64,000 bases of DNA. Origin: Streptomyces sp. NBC_01232. Lineage in GTDB: Bacteria; Actinomycetota; Actinomycetes; Streptomycetales; Streptomycetaceae. A program made the translations under genes and the position numbers. Below, in pieces: positions 1 through 8,160 of the stretch; position 1 is the stretch's first letter; each line of letters opens with the position of its first letter. The stretch spans positions 682,001 to 746,000 of the forward strand of contig NZ_CP108518.1 in NCBI RefSeq assembly GCF_035989885.1. Reading direction: 5' to 3'. The notes under the pieces are model-generated. The model had not been told where the DNA came from. It did no database searches and worked only from the letters and a program-made list of their open reading frames with translations.

Positions 1-34
1 CGTCCTGGCCGGTGGCCCCGGACGGACCGGCCAG

Positions 35-40
35 TAGGGT
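35..40 (+). promoter_or_regulatory. Candidate -10 box (TAGGGT) of a leaderless promoter
   Basis: TAGGGT fits the actinomycete TANNNT -10 consensus. It ends seven bases before the GTG start of the MurG-like gene, and no purine-rich ribosome binding site lies between. This is the usual geometry of leaderless transcripts, where the start codon is the transcription start. No convincing -35 is seen. Inference only. Confidence 0.4.
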
Positions 41-46
41 TGCCGG

Positions 47-1222
47 GTGGACACTTCATCGAACCCTCGTTCCTTCCGGCTGCTCGTGACGGGCGGAGGG
101 ACGGGCGGGCACACCTACCCGGCCCTCACCGCGATCCGCACGCTGCGCCCCCGGCTCGCGGCCCAGGGCACCTCGCTCGACGTGCTGTGGATCGGAACCG
201 CCGACGGCCTGGAGGCGCGCGTCGCTCCGGCGGAGGGCATCGCGTTCAGGACGGTCGCCACGGGGAAGATCCGCAGGTCGGCGAACCCCCTGAAGATGCT
301 CTCGGCGGCGAACGTGAAGGACATGGCACGCGTGCCGCTCGGAGTGGCCCAGGCCCGTACGATCGTCTCCGACTTCCGGCCGGACGTGGTCCTGGCGACG
401 GGCGGGTACGTGGCCGTCCCGGCCGGCCTCGCCGCCCGGCTGTGCAAGCGCCCGCTGGTGCTGCACGAGCAGACGGTCCGGCTCGGCCTCGCGAACAGGA
501 AGCTGGCCGGCTCTGCGACACGGATCGCCGTGTCCTCCGAGTCCTCGCTGCCGCTGCTGCCGGCCGAGGTCCGCGACCGGGCCGTCGTGACCGGCAACCC
601 GGTGAGGCCCGAGGTACTGGCCGGACACCCCGACAAGGCGGTGCACACGCTGAACCTGACGGGCTTCGACCGGCGCCTCCCGACGGTGTACGTCACCGGC
701 GGGGCGCAGGGCGCGCAGCAGATCAACGGGGTCGTGCGCGAGGTGCTTCCGTGGCTGCTGAGCCACGCGAACGTGATCCACCAGTGCGGCCCGGCCCACG
801 TCGACGGCCTCCGGTCCGCCGCCACGGTCCTCGACCCGGTCCTCGCCGGCCGGTACCACCTGACGGGCTTCGTCGGGCCTGAGCTGCCGGACGTGCTGGC
901 GCTCGCCGATGTGGTGATCTCCCGGTCCGGGGCGGGGACCCTCGCGGAGCTGACCGCGCTGGGCAAGCCCGCGGTGTTCGTGCCCCTGGCCACCTCCGCC
1001 GGCAACGAGCAGGCGCACAACGCCCGGCACCTGGCGGACGCGGGCGCCGCGGTGGCCCTGCTCGGCGAGGTCGACGGCCGCGCCCTGGCGGAGGCGGTCG
1101 GGCCGCTCCTGACCGACACGGCCGGGCGGGCGGCGATGGCGCAGCGGGCCCGTGCGTACGGAAGGCCGGACGCGGCGGACCGGCTCGTGGACGTGCTGCT
1201 GTCGGCGGCGGCCGAGGGCTGA
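47..1222 (+). CDS. MurG-like UDP-GlcNAc glycosyltransferase paralogue (GT28)
   Basis: 391 residues, the usual MurG length. The N-terminal Rossmann half carries the glycine loop TGGGTGGHTYPA (about residues 15-26, His22 equivalent). The C-terminal half has GGAQGAQQIN in place of GGSxGA and the donor-binding run SRSGAGTLAEL, followed by a GNEQAHNA motif where MurG has the conserved Q that contacts UDP-GlcNAc. The family moves GlcNAc from UDP-GlcNAc onto lipid I on the inner face of the membrane. The gene stands alone, not in a dcw division cluster, so it is probably a second copy or a secondary-metabolism/cell-wall variant rather than the housekeeping murG. GTG start, apparently leaderless. Confidence 0.85.
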   Translation: MDTSSNPRSFRLLVTGGGTGGHTYPALTAIRTLRPRLAAQGTSLDVLWIGTADGLEARVAPAEGIAFRTVATGKIRRSANPLKMLSAANVKDMARVPLGVAQARTIVSDFRPDVVLATGGYVAVPAGLAARLCKRPLVLHEQTVRLGLANRKLAGSATRIAVSSESSLPLLPAEVRDRAVVTGNPVRPEVLAGHPDKAVHTLNLTGFDRRLPTVYVTGGAQGAQQINGVVREVLPWLLSHANVIHQCGPAHVDGLRSAATVLDPVLAGRYHLTGFVGPELPDVLALADVVISRSGAGTLAELTALGKPAVFVPLATSAGNEQAHNARHLADAGAAVALLGEVDGRALAEAVGPLLTDTAGRAAMAQRARAYGRPDAADRLVDVLLSAAAEG

Positions 1223-1267
1223 TCCCTCCGCCGCGGCCCACCCGTGCGGGAGGAGACAGGAGCGACG

Positions 1268-2146
1268 ATGGCCGAGCGCGTTGTCGAGGTGGAGGGCGTC
1301 GAGCTGTGCACCGAGTCGTTCGGCGCCCGGTCGGACCCGCCCGTCCTCCTCGTCATGGGCATGGGAGCCTCCATGCTCTGGTGGGAGGAGGGCTTCTGCC
1401 GGATGCTCGCGGAGGGCGGGCGCTTCGTGGTCCGCTACGACCACCGTGACACCGGCCGGTCCACCACCTGCGCGCCGGGCCGTCCCGGATACACCACGGC
1501 GGACCTGGTCGCCGACGCCGCCCGGGTGCTCGACGCCCATGGGATCGCGGCGGCGCACGTCGTGGGCGTCTCCGCCGGAGGGGCGCTCGCGCAGCTGCTC
1601 GCGCTCGGACACCCCGGTCGCGTCCGGTCGCTCGTCCTCATCAGCACGTCCTTCGCCGTGGGCGGGGACCCCGACCTGCCCGCGCCGACCGAGGAGTTCA
1701 CGCGGTTCGTCTCGACCGCGCGCGTCGGCCGGCCGGATGCCGAGTCGGTGATCGACGACCAGGTCCGCTACGCGCGGATGCTCACCGGGGGCCGGCGCCC
1801 GTTCGACGAGGCCGCCGTCCGCAGCCTTGTCCGGCGGGACGTCGGGCGTGCGCACGATTTCGCCGCCGCCGGCAATCACGACGTGCTTCAGGACGGCGGG
1901 CGCACCCGGGCTCCCGTGTCCTCGATCGCCGTGCCCACGCTGGTGATCCACGGGAGCGCCGATCCGATGTTCCCGCTCCGGCACGGCGAGGCACTCGCGG
2001 ACCGGATGCCCGGCGGGCGGCTCCTGGTACTGGAGGATGCCGGCCACGGGGTCGAGCGGGCGGACTGGCCGACGATCGTCCCCGCGATCCTCGAACACAC
2101 CGCGCCGGGCGGGGCCCGGGCCGGGGCCGGGGCCGGGGCCGGCTAG
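1268..2146 (+). CDS. Alpha/beta-fold hydrolase
   Basis: 292 residues. The nucleophile elbow GVSAG puts the catalytic Ser at about 102, the acid is Asp232 (HGSADP) and the base His260 (DAGHG), a complete triad. The ATG at 1268 is preferred because AGGAG lies 5-9 bases upstream; an in-frame GTG at 1244 has no such site. The family hydrolyses esters, lactones or epoxides; the substrate is unknown. The last dozen residues are a Gly/Ala run encoded by tandem GGGGCC units and look like a recent extension. The stop codon lies inside CTAG, which is also the stop of the convergent gene. Confidence 0.85.
   Translation: MAERVVEVEGVELCTESFGARSDPPVLLVMGMGASMLWWEEGFCRMLAEGGRFVVRYDHRDTGRSTTCAPGRPGYTTADLVADAARVLDAHGIAAAHVVGVSAGGALAQLLALGHPGRVRSLVLISTSFAVGGDPDLPAPTEEFTRFVSTARVGRPDAESVIDDQVRYARMLTGGRRPFDEAAVRSLVRRDVGRAHDFAAAGNHDVLQDGGRTRAPVSSIAVPTLVIHGSADPMFPLRHGEALADRMPGGRLLVLEDAGHGVERADWPTIVPAILEHTAPGGARAGAGAGAG
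2109..2142 (+). repeat. GGGGCC-type hexanucleotide tandem repeat at a gene end
   Basis: Three to four imperfect copies of CCGGGG/GGGGCC encode the Gly-Ala tail of the hydrolase. The tract is prone to slippage and can form G-rich structures. Its length may vary between strains. Confidence 0.6.
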
Positions 2147-3033
2147 ACCGTTCCCGGCCCGGCCGCGCCGGACAGTTCCCGTTCGGCAACCGCCCGGAAG
2201 CCGTGCGGCGGGCGGCCGGTGAGGCGCAGGACGGTGTCGGTGGTGCGGTCCTCGGCCCCTTCCGCGATGGCCCGGTCCATCCCGGCCAGCATCGTGGCGA
2301 ACGCGGGCGGGATGACCGCGGCCAGGCGCTCGCGCATGGCTTCGTAGGTCAGGTGGTGGTGGACCACCGGGCGGCCGGATACCTCGGTGAGGACTGCGGC
2401 GATGTCGTCGTGGCTGAGTGCCTCCGGCCCGGTGAGGACCAGGTCGGTGTTGGGCGCGAGGTCGTCGGTGAGGGCCCGTACGGCGACGGCGGCGATGTCG
2501 TCGGCATCGACGAACCCGACGCGGCCCGCCCCGGCCGCGGTCAGGAAGGCGCCCTCGGTGCGGATGCCGTCGGCATGGGTGTGCGTACCGGTGAAGTTCT
2601 GCATGAACCAGGAGGGGCGCAGGACGGCCCATTCCCCGAACAGGCCGGGGAGGGCCCGGTGCACCTCTCCCACCGCCGGGCCGCCCTCGGGGATCGCCGA
2701 GGAGCTCAGCAGTACGGCGCGGCGTACGCCGGCGGCACGGGCCCGGTCGAGGAAGGGCAGCATGACCGCGGCCGGATCCGGGTCACCGACGGGCGGGACG
2801 AGGTACACGCGGTCGGATCCGGCGAGGGCGTCGTCGAAGCCGGCGGGGTCGTACCAGTCGAAGCGGACCGGCTCCGCGCCGGGGACCGCGGTGGCCCGGC
2901 GGCTCCCCGCCCTGACGCTGCGGCCGGCGGCGATCAGCTGTGCGGTGGTGCGGCTGCCGGTGGTGCCGGTGGCGCCGACGACCAGGGTGGTGCCGGTGGG
3001 GGCGACGCGGCCGGTGGGGGTGGTGGCGGTCAT
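2143..3033 (-). CDS. NmrA-like NAD(P)-binding protein (atypical SDR)
   Basis: 296 residues. The N-terminal Rossmann motif GATGTTG (about residues 20-26) and the later VYLVPPVGDP and LLSSSAIPEG segments are typical of the NmrA/azoreductase-like atypical SDR family, which uses NAD(P)H or senses the NADP ratio. The start codon overlaps the upstream NTF2-like stop as ATGA, so the two are translationally coupled and probably act on the same small substrate. The stop shares the CTAG palindrome with the convergent hydrolase. The operon diverges from a TetR regulator, so induction by a small ligand is likely. The reaction is unknown. Confidence 0.8.
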   Translation of the reverse strand: MTATTPTGRVAPTGTTLVVGATGTTGSRTTAQLIAAGRSVRAGSRRATAVPGAEPVRFDWYDPAGFDDALAGSDRVYLVPPVGDPDPAAVMLPFLDRARAAGVRRAVLLSSSAIPEGGPAVGEVHRALPGLFGEWAVLRPSWFMQNFTGTHTHADGIRTEGAFLTAAGAGRVGFVDADDIAAVAVRALTDDLAPNTDLVLTGPEALSHDDIAAVLTEVSGRPVVHHHLTYEAMRERLAAVIPPAFATMLAGMDRAIAEGAEDRTTDTVLRLTGRPPHGFRAVAERELSGAAGPGTV

Positions 3034-3473
3034 CGGGCGCTGCTCTCCATGAGGTACGTGGTGAAGTCCGCCCCGGCTTCCTGGATGCCGAGGGGGTTCC
3101 AGTAGTCGCGGTAGGAGGTGAACCGCCCGTCCCGGACGGTCACTACCGCGATGTAGGTCATGTCGAAGGGGCTCCCGGTCGCGACCAGCCGGCCCACTCC
3201 GCGCATCTCGGCCACGATGGTCCGCGGGTCGGTGGTCTCGTGGATCCGCAGGTCGGGGAAGTCGTGCAGGTCGATGTGGTCGGGATAGTCGCGCATGTAT
3301 GCGGCGACGGCCTCCCGCCCCTCCAGCCGCCGTGGCCGGCCCGGCGGGGCGAAGGGGAACTCCATGACGCCTTGTTCGGACCAGAGTCCGACCCAGGAGG
3401 CGATGTCCTTGTCCAGGAGCAGGCGCAGGCTGTGGCGGTACAGATCCGCGGGGGAGGTGGTGGTTGCGGGCAC
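3030..3473 (-). CDS. NTF2-like / SnoaL-like protein
   Basis: 147 residues, the usual length of a single NTF2-like domain. Features are the first helix (LYRHSLRLLLDKD), the strand WVGLWSEQGVMEFPFA, and the C-terminal FTSYRDYWNPLG motif common in SnoaL-like proteins, which act as small isomerases, hydrolases or ligand binders. The GTG start at 3473 is chosen because GGAG lies seven bases upstream; longer forms would run through the operator. It is coupled by ATGA to the NmrA-like gene and transcribed divergently from the TetR gene. Confidence 0.8.
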   Translation of the reverse strand: MPATTTSPADLYRHSLRLLLDKDIASWVGLWSEQGVMEFPFAPPGRPRRLEGREAVAAYMRDYPDHIDLHDFPDLRIHETTDPRTIVAEMRGVGRLVATGSPFDMTYIAVVTVRDGRFTSYRDYWNPLGIQEAGADFTTYLMESSAR

Positions 3474-3496
3474 GACGGTTCTCCGTCCACTACGAT

Positions 3497-3544
3497 GCGG
3501 ACCGACGGTCCGCTTCTCTCCTGAAGATACGGACCGCCGGTCCG
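3497..3544. promoter_or_regulatory. Double palindromic operator for the divergent TetR regulator
   Basis: Two perfect inverted repeats sharing one core: GCGGACCGACGGTCCGC at 3497-3513 and CGGACCGCCGGTCCG at 3530-3544. Both have the form CGGACCG-N-CGGTCCG with one central base, and the centres are 32 bp apart, about three helical turns. They sit between the NTF2-like start (3473) and the TetR start (3571), so a bound TetR dimer pair would cover both promoters. The binding role is inferred from position and symmetry. Confidence 0.8.
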
Positions 3545-3570
3545 CTTTGCAATCGGAGGGAACCCGCCCC

Positions 3571-4182
3571 ATGACCGCCGACCGCAAGCCGCGCAAGGAC
3601 GCGGTCCGCAACCGGGCGGCCGTCTTCGCGGCCGCCGACACCCTCTTCGCCGACTGCGGGAGCCCCGAGGACGTCACCATGGCGGACATCGCCGCGGCGG
3701 CCGGCGTGGGCAAGGCGACGCTCTTCCGGGCCTTCGGCGATCGCACCGGACTGATCCGCGAGCTGTACGAGGCACGGCTCGAACCGATCAGGGAAGCGGT
3801 CGAAGCGGGCCCGCCGCCGCTGGGACCTCAGACGCCGGCGCACCTGCGCGTACCGGCCCTGCTCGACGCGGTCCTGTGCTTCAAGCTCGACAACCGCCAC
3901 CTCGCCATGGCGTTGGAGTCGGGCGGCGCGGACAGCCCGTACCGGACGGAGCACTACGATCGCTGGCACACGCTGCTCCGGGACCTGCTGCGGTCCGTCC
4001 CCGGCCCGGACGACGACGACTTCACCGCCCACGCGCTGCTCGCGGCCACCCGGGCCGACCTGATCGCATACCTGGCGGGTGAGAAGGAGGTACCCCGCGA
4101 GGAGCTGCGGGCCCGGCTGGCGAGCTTCACCACCGCGGTACTCGACTCCCGCGCCCGGCAGGACCGGCCGCCGAGGACGTGA
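3571..4182 (+). CDS. TetR-family transcriptional regulator
   Basis: 203 residues. The N-terminal helix-turn-helix spans about residues 8-60, with the signature VTMADIAAAAGVGKATLFRAF. The C-terminal helical domain binds a ligand that cannot be inferred. The ATG at 3571 has a CGGAGGG ribosome site about ten bases upstream; upstream in-frame extension would run through the operator. It very likely represses itself and the divergent NTF2-like/NmrA-like operon through the paired CGGACCG-N-CGGTCCG sites. Only three bases separate its end from the convergent LysR gene. Confidence 0.9.
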   Translation: MTADRKPRKDAVRNRAAVFAAADTLFADCGSPEDVTMADIAAAAGVGKATLFRAFGDRTGLIRELYEARLEPIREAVEAGPPPLGPQTPAHLRVPALLDAVLCFKLDNRHLAMALESGGADSPYRTEHYDRWHTLLRDLLRSVPGPDDDDFTAHALLAATRADLIAYLAGEKEVPREELRARLASFTTAVLDSRARQDRPPRT

Positions 4183-4185
4183 GGG

Positions 4186-5103
4186 TCAGGCCGCGGCCCA
4201 GCGCTCCGTGATCAGTTCGGCCTGCTCCAGAAGCGCCGCGATCAGTTCCTGGGCGGATCCGGCGGAGGTGGACCGCAGTACGGCGACGCTGATCTCGCGG
4301 GCGAGGGCGGGCCGGGCCAGGGGGCGTACGGCCAGGTCGGGGCGGTGCGGTCCCAGCGCGAGCCGCGGAACGAGGGCCACGCCCAACCCCGCGGCCACGA
4401 GCCCCTGGACCACCGCGTAGTCGTCGGTACGCATCACGTGCAGGGGCTCGTACCCCTCCTGGCCGCACGCCCATGCGAGCACCCGGTCGCAGGGGTCGTG
4501 GGGGTCGGCGGCGCCCACCCAGGCGGCGTCCCGCAGTTCGCCGAGGGAGACCTGTTCGAGCGACGCGCACGGGTGGTCCTCCGGCATGACCAGGAGGAGC
4601 GGATCGGTCAGCAGCGGATGGACCTCGAAGTCCTCGTCGAGGTCGAGGCTGTCGCCGGGCTGCGAGAACACGAGGGCGGCATCGAGCTCCCTGGCCCGCA
4701 GCCCGCGCAGCAGCAGGGGGAGCTCGCCCTCGGTGAGCGAGATGTGGACCCCTTGCTGGTGGAGCCGCTTGACCGCGGGCGCCAGCAGCAGGGCCCCCGC
4801 GGTGGGAAACGTACCGATGTGCAGGGTGCGCAGGCCACGCTCGGCGAGGTCGCGCACCTCCTGCTCGGCGTGACGCAGGCGTTCGAGCACGGCCTCGGCG
4901 TGCGGCAGCAGGGCTTCGCCGAGCTCGGTCAGGGTGGCGCCGCGCGGTCCGCGCTGGACGAGCCGGGCGTTGAAGTGGGCTTCCAGGGCGGCGAGATGGT
5001 GGGTGATCGTGGGCTGGCTGTAGTGCAGCGCGCGCCCGGCGGCGGCGAGCGATCCCTCCTGCGCGATGGACCGGAGCACCTGGAGATGTCTGACGTCGAG
5101 CAT
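4186..5103 (-). CDS. LysR-family transcriptional regulator
   Basis: 305 residues, standard LysR length. The N-terminal winged HTH is in residues 1-60 (LQVLRSIAQEGSLAAAGRAL, then SQPTITHHLAALE), followed by a linker helix and a periplasmic-binding-protein-like effector domain from about 90 to 295. It diverges from the Orn/Lys/Arg decarboxylase gene with 72 bases between start codons. By the usual LysR arrangement it is expected to control that gene and itself, perhaps in response to a basic amino acid. A palindrome with T-N11-A spacing overlaps its start codon. Confidence 0.9.
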   Translation of the reverse strand: MLDVRHLQVLRSIAQEGSLAAAGRALHYSQPTITHHLAALEAHFNARLVQRGPRGATLTELGEALLPHAEAVLERLRHAEQEVRDLAERGLRTLHIGTFPTAGALLLAPAVKRLHQQGVHISLTEGELPLLLRGLRARELDAALVFSQPGDSLDLDEDFEVHPLLTDPLLLVMPEDHPCASLEQVSLGELRDAAWVGAADPHDPCDRVLAWACGQEGYEPLHVMRTDDYAVVQGLVAAGLGVALVPRLALGPHRPDLAVRPLARPALAREISVAVLRSTSAGSAQELIAALLEQAELITERWAAA

Positions 5104-5116
5104 ATAGACACTCTAT
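5103..5116. promoter_or_regulatory. Candidate LysR box (ATAGA-CAC-TCTAT)
   Basis: Perfect 5-bp arms ATAGA/TCTAT flank CAC (5104-5116). T5103 and A5115 give the T-N11-A pattern of LysR sites. It overlaps the LysR start codon and lies about 60 bp upstream of the decarboxylase start, consistent with autorepression and divergent control. It is also one of few AT-rich spots nearby, so it could instead be a -10 region. Confidence 0.45.
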
Positions 5117-5175
5117 GGAGGGGTAACGAAAAGTCCACCATTCCTCAATGACTGCGGGGCTGCCACGCTCCCAGG

Positions 5176-6732
5176 GTGAACACGAGAACCACCGATCACC
5201 GCACCTCCTCCCCTTCCTTCTCCCCCTCCCTCTCCCCCTCAGGCCTCGGCCCTGGCTTTGGCGTCGGCCAATTGAGCGCACCGTACGCCGAGGCGGTCCT
5301 GGCCCATGCCGGACGGGACTGGCTGAGGCTGAACGTCCCCGGCCATGCCGCGACCCCCGGATCGGACCTCACCGGCTTCTTCGGCCCGCGGATCACGGCC
5401 CTGGACTTCCCGCCCCTGCTCGACGGCATCGACCTCGGCCCGGACACACCTCTGGACAGGGCCCTGGCACTGGCGGCCGAAGCCTGGGGCGCGCGGCGCA
5501 CGTGGTTCCTGACGAACGGCGCCTCACAGGGCAATCAGATCGCCTCGATAGTGGCCCCCGCGCTCGGGAAAACCCTCGTCGTGCAGCGCAGCGTGCACTC
5601 CAGCGTCATCGACGGGCTGGTGCTGTCGGGCATGGACGCCGTCTTCGTCCAGCCGTCCGTCGACCCGGAGCAGGGCATCGCCCACGGAGTGACCGCCGGG
5701 GACGTGGCGGCGGCGCTCGCAAGGACGCCGGACGCGGGCGCCGTGTACATCGTGTCCCCGAGCTACTTCGGCGCGGTCGCCGACGTACGCGCCATCGCGG
5801 ACGCCGCCCACGCCGCGGGCGTTCCGCTGATCGTCGACGAGGCGTGGGGGGCGCACTTCGGCTTCCATCCCGGTCTTCCCGCCGGTGCGCTCTCCTCGGG
5901 CGCGGACCTGGCCACCTCCAGTACGCACAAGCTCGCGGGAAGCCTGACCCAGTCGGCGATGCTCCACCTGGCGGAGGGCCCCTTCGCGGACCGGCTGGAG
6001 CCGCTCGTGGACCGGGCGTTCCGCCTCGTACAGTCCACCAGCGCGAGTGCCCTGCTGACCGCGTCGCTGGATCTCGCCCGGAGGAGCCTGGTCACGGACA
6101 CCGGTGCGACGGGGGGCTCGATCGAGGCCGCGGACGAGGTGCGCGGCGTCGTACGCGCGCTGGGCCGCTTCGGGGTGGTGAGCGATGGCTTCCACGCCTT
6201 CCCCGACATCGTCCGAGCCGATCCGCTGCGGATCGCGATCGACACCCGCGTCGGCGGGATCAGCGGCCACGAGGCCAGGCGACGGCTCTTCCTGGACCAC
6301 CAGATCATGGTCGAGGTGGCGACCGGCGCGGCGATCGTCGCCGTGATCGGTGCGGGGTCCGCCCCCGACACGGACCGGTTCGTCGAGGCACTGCACACCC
6401 TGCCCGCCCCGCTCACCGATTCGGCGGGTGCCGGCACCGCCGCCGGCGCTCGCGCCGACGGCATGCTGCGGCTGCCGACACCAGGTCCCACGAAACTCAC
6501 CGCCCGTGAGGCGTTCCTGAGCCCGGCCCACGTGGTGGCCGCGGAAGAGGCCGTGGGACGGATCTCCGCGGACACGCTGGCCGCGTACCCGCCGGGCATC
6601 CCCAACGTCCTGCCGGGCGAGGTCATCACCGCCGAGGCCGTCCGTTTCCTCCAGCGGACCGCGACCGCGCCGAACGGCCACGTCCGCGGCGCGCTCGACC
6701 CGGGCGTGACGCGCCTGCGCGTCGTCGCCTGA
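5176..6732 (+). CDS. PLP-dependent Orn/Lys/Arg decarboxylase family protein
   Basis: 518 residues. It matches the fold-type I 'major region' of the Orn/Lys/Arg decarboxylases: NGASQGN (about 114-120) binds the cofactor phosphate, His141 stacks on PLP, Asp221 in IVDEAWGAHFG contacts the pyridine nitrogen, and Lys252 in SSTHKLAGSL forms the Schiff base. A C-terminal domain follows from about residue 390. The family makes diamines or agmatine. The exact substrate is unclear; the adjacent amino-acid-binding protein and divergent LysR regulator suggest uptake-linked polyamine or basic amino acid metabolism. GTG start with a weak ribosome site; the first 30 residues are Ser/Pro-rich and probably disordered. 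Confidence 0.85.
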   Translation: MNTRTTDHRTSSPSFSPSLSPSGLGPGFGVGQLSAPYAEAVLAHAGRDWLRLNVPGHAATPGSDLTGFFGPRITALDFPPLLDGIDLGPDTPLDRALALAAEAWGARRTWFLTNGASQGNQIASIVAPALGKTLVVQRSVHSSVIDGLVLSGMDAVFVQPSVDPEQGIAHGVTAGDVAAALARTPDAGAVYIVSPSYFGAVADVRAIADAAHAAGVPLIVDEAWGAHFGFHPGLPAGALSSGADLATSSTHKLAGSLTQSAMLHLAEGPFADRLEPLVDRAFRLVQSTSASALLTASLDLARRSLVTDTGATGGSIEAADEVRGVVRALGRFGVVSDGFHAFPDIVRADPLRIAIDTRVGGISGHEARRRLFLDHQIMVEVATGAAIVAVIGAGSAPDTDRFVEALHTLPAPLTDSAGAGTAAGARADGMLRLPTPGPTKLTAREAFLSPAHVVAAEEAVGRISADTLAAYPPGIPNVLPGEVITAEAVRFLQRTATAPNGHVRGALDPGVTRLRVVA

Positions 6733-6736
6733 GCGT

Positions 6737-6752
6737 CCGGGCACCTGCCCGG
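6737..6752 (+). terminator. Short hairpin between decarboxylase and binding-protein genes
   Basis: CCGGGC-acct-GCCCGG, a six-pair stem with a four-base loop, starts five bases after the decarboxylase stop. It has no U-run. It may be a weak terminator or mRNA stabiliser that sets different levels for the two genes. Confidence 0.4.
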
Positions 6753-6827
6753 CATTCCACCCAGCGCCCCCCACCAGCGCTTTCCCCAGCGCCTCCCCCG
6801 CACACCGCCCCGAGAGAGAGCACAGCC

Positions 6828-7778
6828 ATGGCCGCACGCATACCGACCCGCCGGACGATCGCCGCCGTCCTCGCCACCACCACCGCCGCCCTGCTGCTGG
6901 GTGCCTGCGGCGACCGGACGGACGCCGGCCAGGGCGCCGGTACCGCCGGAGCAGGTGGCGCGCAGAACGACGCCCCCCTGTTCTCCAAGCTCCCCGCGGA
7001 CATCCGGAACGCCGGTGTCATCAAGGTCGGCACGGACGCCACGTACGCCCCGATGGAGTTCGTGGAGAACGGAAAGATCGTCGGTGTCGACCCGGACATC
7101 GCCGACGCGCTCGGCAAGCAGCTCGGAGTGAGGTTCGTCTTCACCAGCGGCACCTTCGACAGTCTCATCACGTCCCTCAACTCCGGTCGGCAGGACGTGG
7201 TGATGTCGTCGGTGAGCGACACCATGGCCCGTCAGCAGGGTCTGGACGACAAGGGCCAGAAGACCGGCAACGGGGTCGACTTCGTCGACTACTTCGTCGC
7301 GGGCTCCGTCGTGTACGTCCAGAAGGGCAACCCGCGGGGGATCAGGTCCATCGCCGATCTCTGCGGAAGGAGGACAGCCGTACAGCGGGGCACCACCTTC
7401 GAGGAAGTGGTCAAGACCCGGTCGAAGGAGTGCGAGGCCGCCGGGAAGCCGGCCGTCACGATCGAGTCCTTCCCGACCGACGCCGAGGCGCAGACCCGTG
7501 TCAAGGCGGGCGGCGCCGTCGCGGGGGTCAACGACTATCCCGTGGCCGCCTACCTGGCCCTCAAGGCGGACGGCGGCAACGCCTTCGAGATCGTCGGCAA
7601 CCAGATCGAGGCCGGCCCGTTCGGAATCGCCGTGGCCAAGGACAATCCCGGACTGCGCGACGCCCTCAAGGCGGCGCTGGCGGCCGTGATCGAGGACGGG
7701 TCGTACCGGAAGGCCCTCGACAAGTGGGGTGCGGGCACGGGGGCGGTCACCTCGGCGAGCGTCAACGCCGGTTCCTGA
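6828..7778 (+). CDS. ABC transporter amino-acid-binding lipoprotein (family 3 SBP)
   Basis: 316 residues. The signal peptide has charged RIPTRR, a hydrophobic stretch and the lipobox LLGAC, so Cys27 would be lipidated and the protein held on the outer membrane face. The mature part has the bacterial extracellular solute-binding family 3 pattern (KVGTDATYAPMEF, GVDPDIADALGKQLG, SFPTDAEAQTRV). The likely ligand is a polar or basic amino acid. It follows the decarboxylase by 95 bases. No permease follows: a strong terminator and the decayed tail of an ABC ATPase come next, so this binding protein has lost its local transporter or works with one encoded elsewhere. Confidence 0.9.
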   Translation: MAARIPTRRTIAAVLATTTAALLLGACGDRTDAGQGAGTAGAGGAQNDAPLFSKLPADIRNAGVIKVGTDATYAPMEFVENGKIVGVDPDIADALGKQLGVRFVFTSGTFDSLITSLNSGRQDVVMSSVSDTMARQQGLDDKGQKTGNGVDFVDYFVAGSVVYVQKGNPRGIRSIADLCGRRTAVQRGTTFEEVVKTRSKECEAAGKPAVTIESFPTDAEAQTRVKAGGAVAGVNDYPVAAYLALKADGGNAFEIVGNQIEAGPFGIAVAKDNPGLRDALKAALAAVIEDGSYRKALDKWGAGTGAVTSASVNAGS

Positions 7779-7829
7779 CCCGCACGCACCGCTGAAGGGC
7801 AGTCGTAAGTCACCGAACACATCGACAGG

Positions 7830-7864
7830 ACTCCCGCCGGGGCGGCGCCCGCCCCGGCGGGGGT
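7830..7864 (+). terminator. Strong GC hairpin terminator after the binding-protein gene
   Basis: A perfect 13-bp stem (7833-7845 with 7849-7861, arm CCCGCCGGGGCGG) with a three-base CGC loop, extendable to 16 pairs with one wobble. It lies about 50 bases after the stop codon. Like most Streptomyces terminators it lacks a clear U-run. Confidence 0.8.
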
Positions 7865-7919
7865 CCCCCGCACACCGTCACCCCGCAGACCGTCACGGCC
7901 GTTCCGGTCCGCCATCCCC

Positions 7920-8080
7920 ATGATCGTGGTCACGCACGAGAGGGGCTTCGCGCCCGCGAGGCTGGCGATTCGCCGGTCTTCATGGACGGCGGCGTGGTCG
8001 TCGAGTCGGGTCACCCCCAGGAGGTTCCGACCGACCCCCGGCACGACCACACGAGGGCCTTCCTCTCCAAGGTGCTGTGA
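7920..8080 (+). pseudogene. C-terminal relic of an amino-acid ABC transporter ATPase (GlnQ-like), frameshifted
   Basis: Reading from 7920 gives MIVVTHERGFA, matching the H-loop (VVTHEMGFA) of polar-amino-acid ABC ATPases. The frame is then wrong, but the other frame from about 7955 gives REAGDSPVFMDGGVVVES, then a GHPQEV segment and RAFLSKVL, ending in TGA at 8078-8080. This is the normal C-terminus of the same family. The shift right after GFA amounts to two extra or one missing base. Walker A, the signature motif and Walker B are absent, so this is a truncated, dead gene. It presumably belonged with the upstream binding protein. Confidence 0.8.
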
Positions 8081-8160
8081 ACGACGCAGGAGGGGTACGG
8101 ACATCGGCCCGCACCCCTCCTGTCGCACGCGCCGCGCGACTGCACCCGCCCTGTCGGCAG

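Noticed and set aside
56..2632. 858-codon open frame on the minus strand opposite the MurG-like and hydrolase genes
   Set aside because: Its translation is Arg/Pro/Gly/His-rich with no family motif, and both plus-strand genes beneath it have complete catalytic motifs. It is a high-GC antisense shadow.
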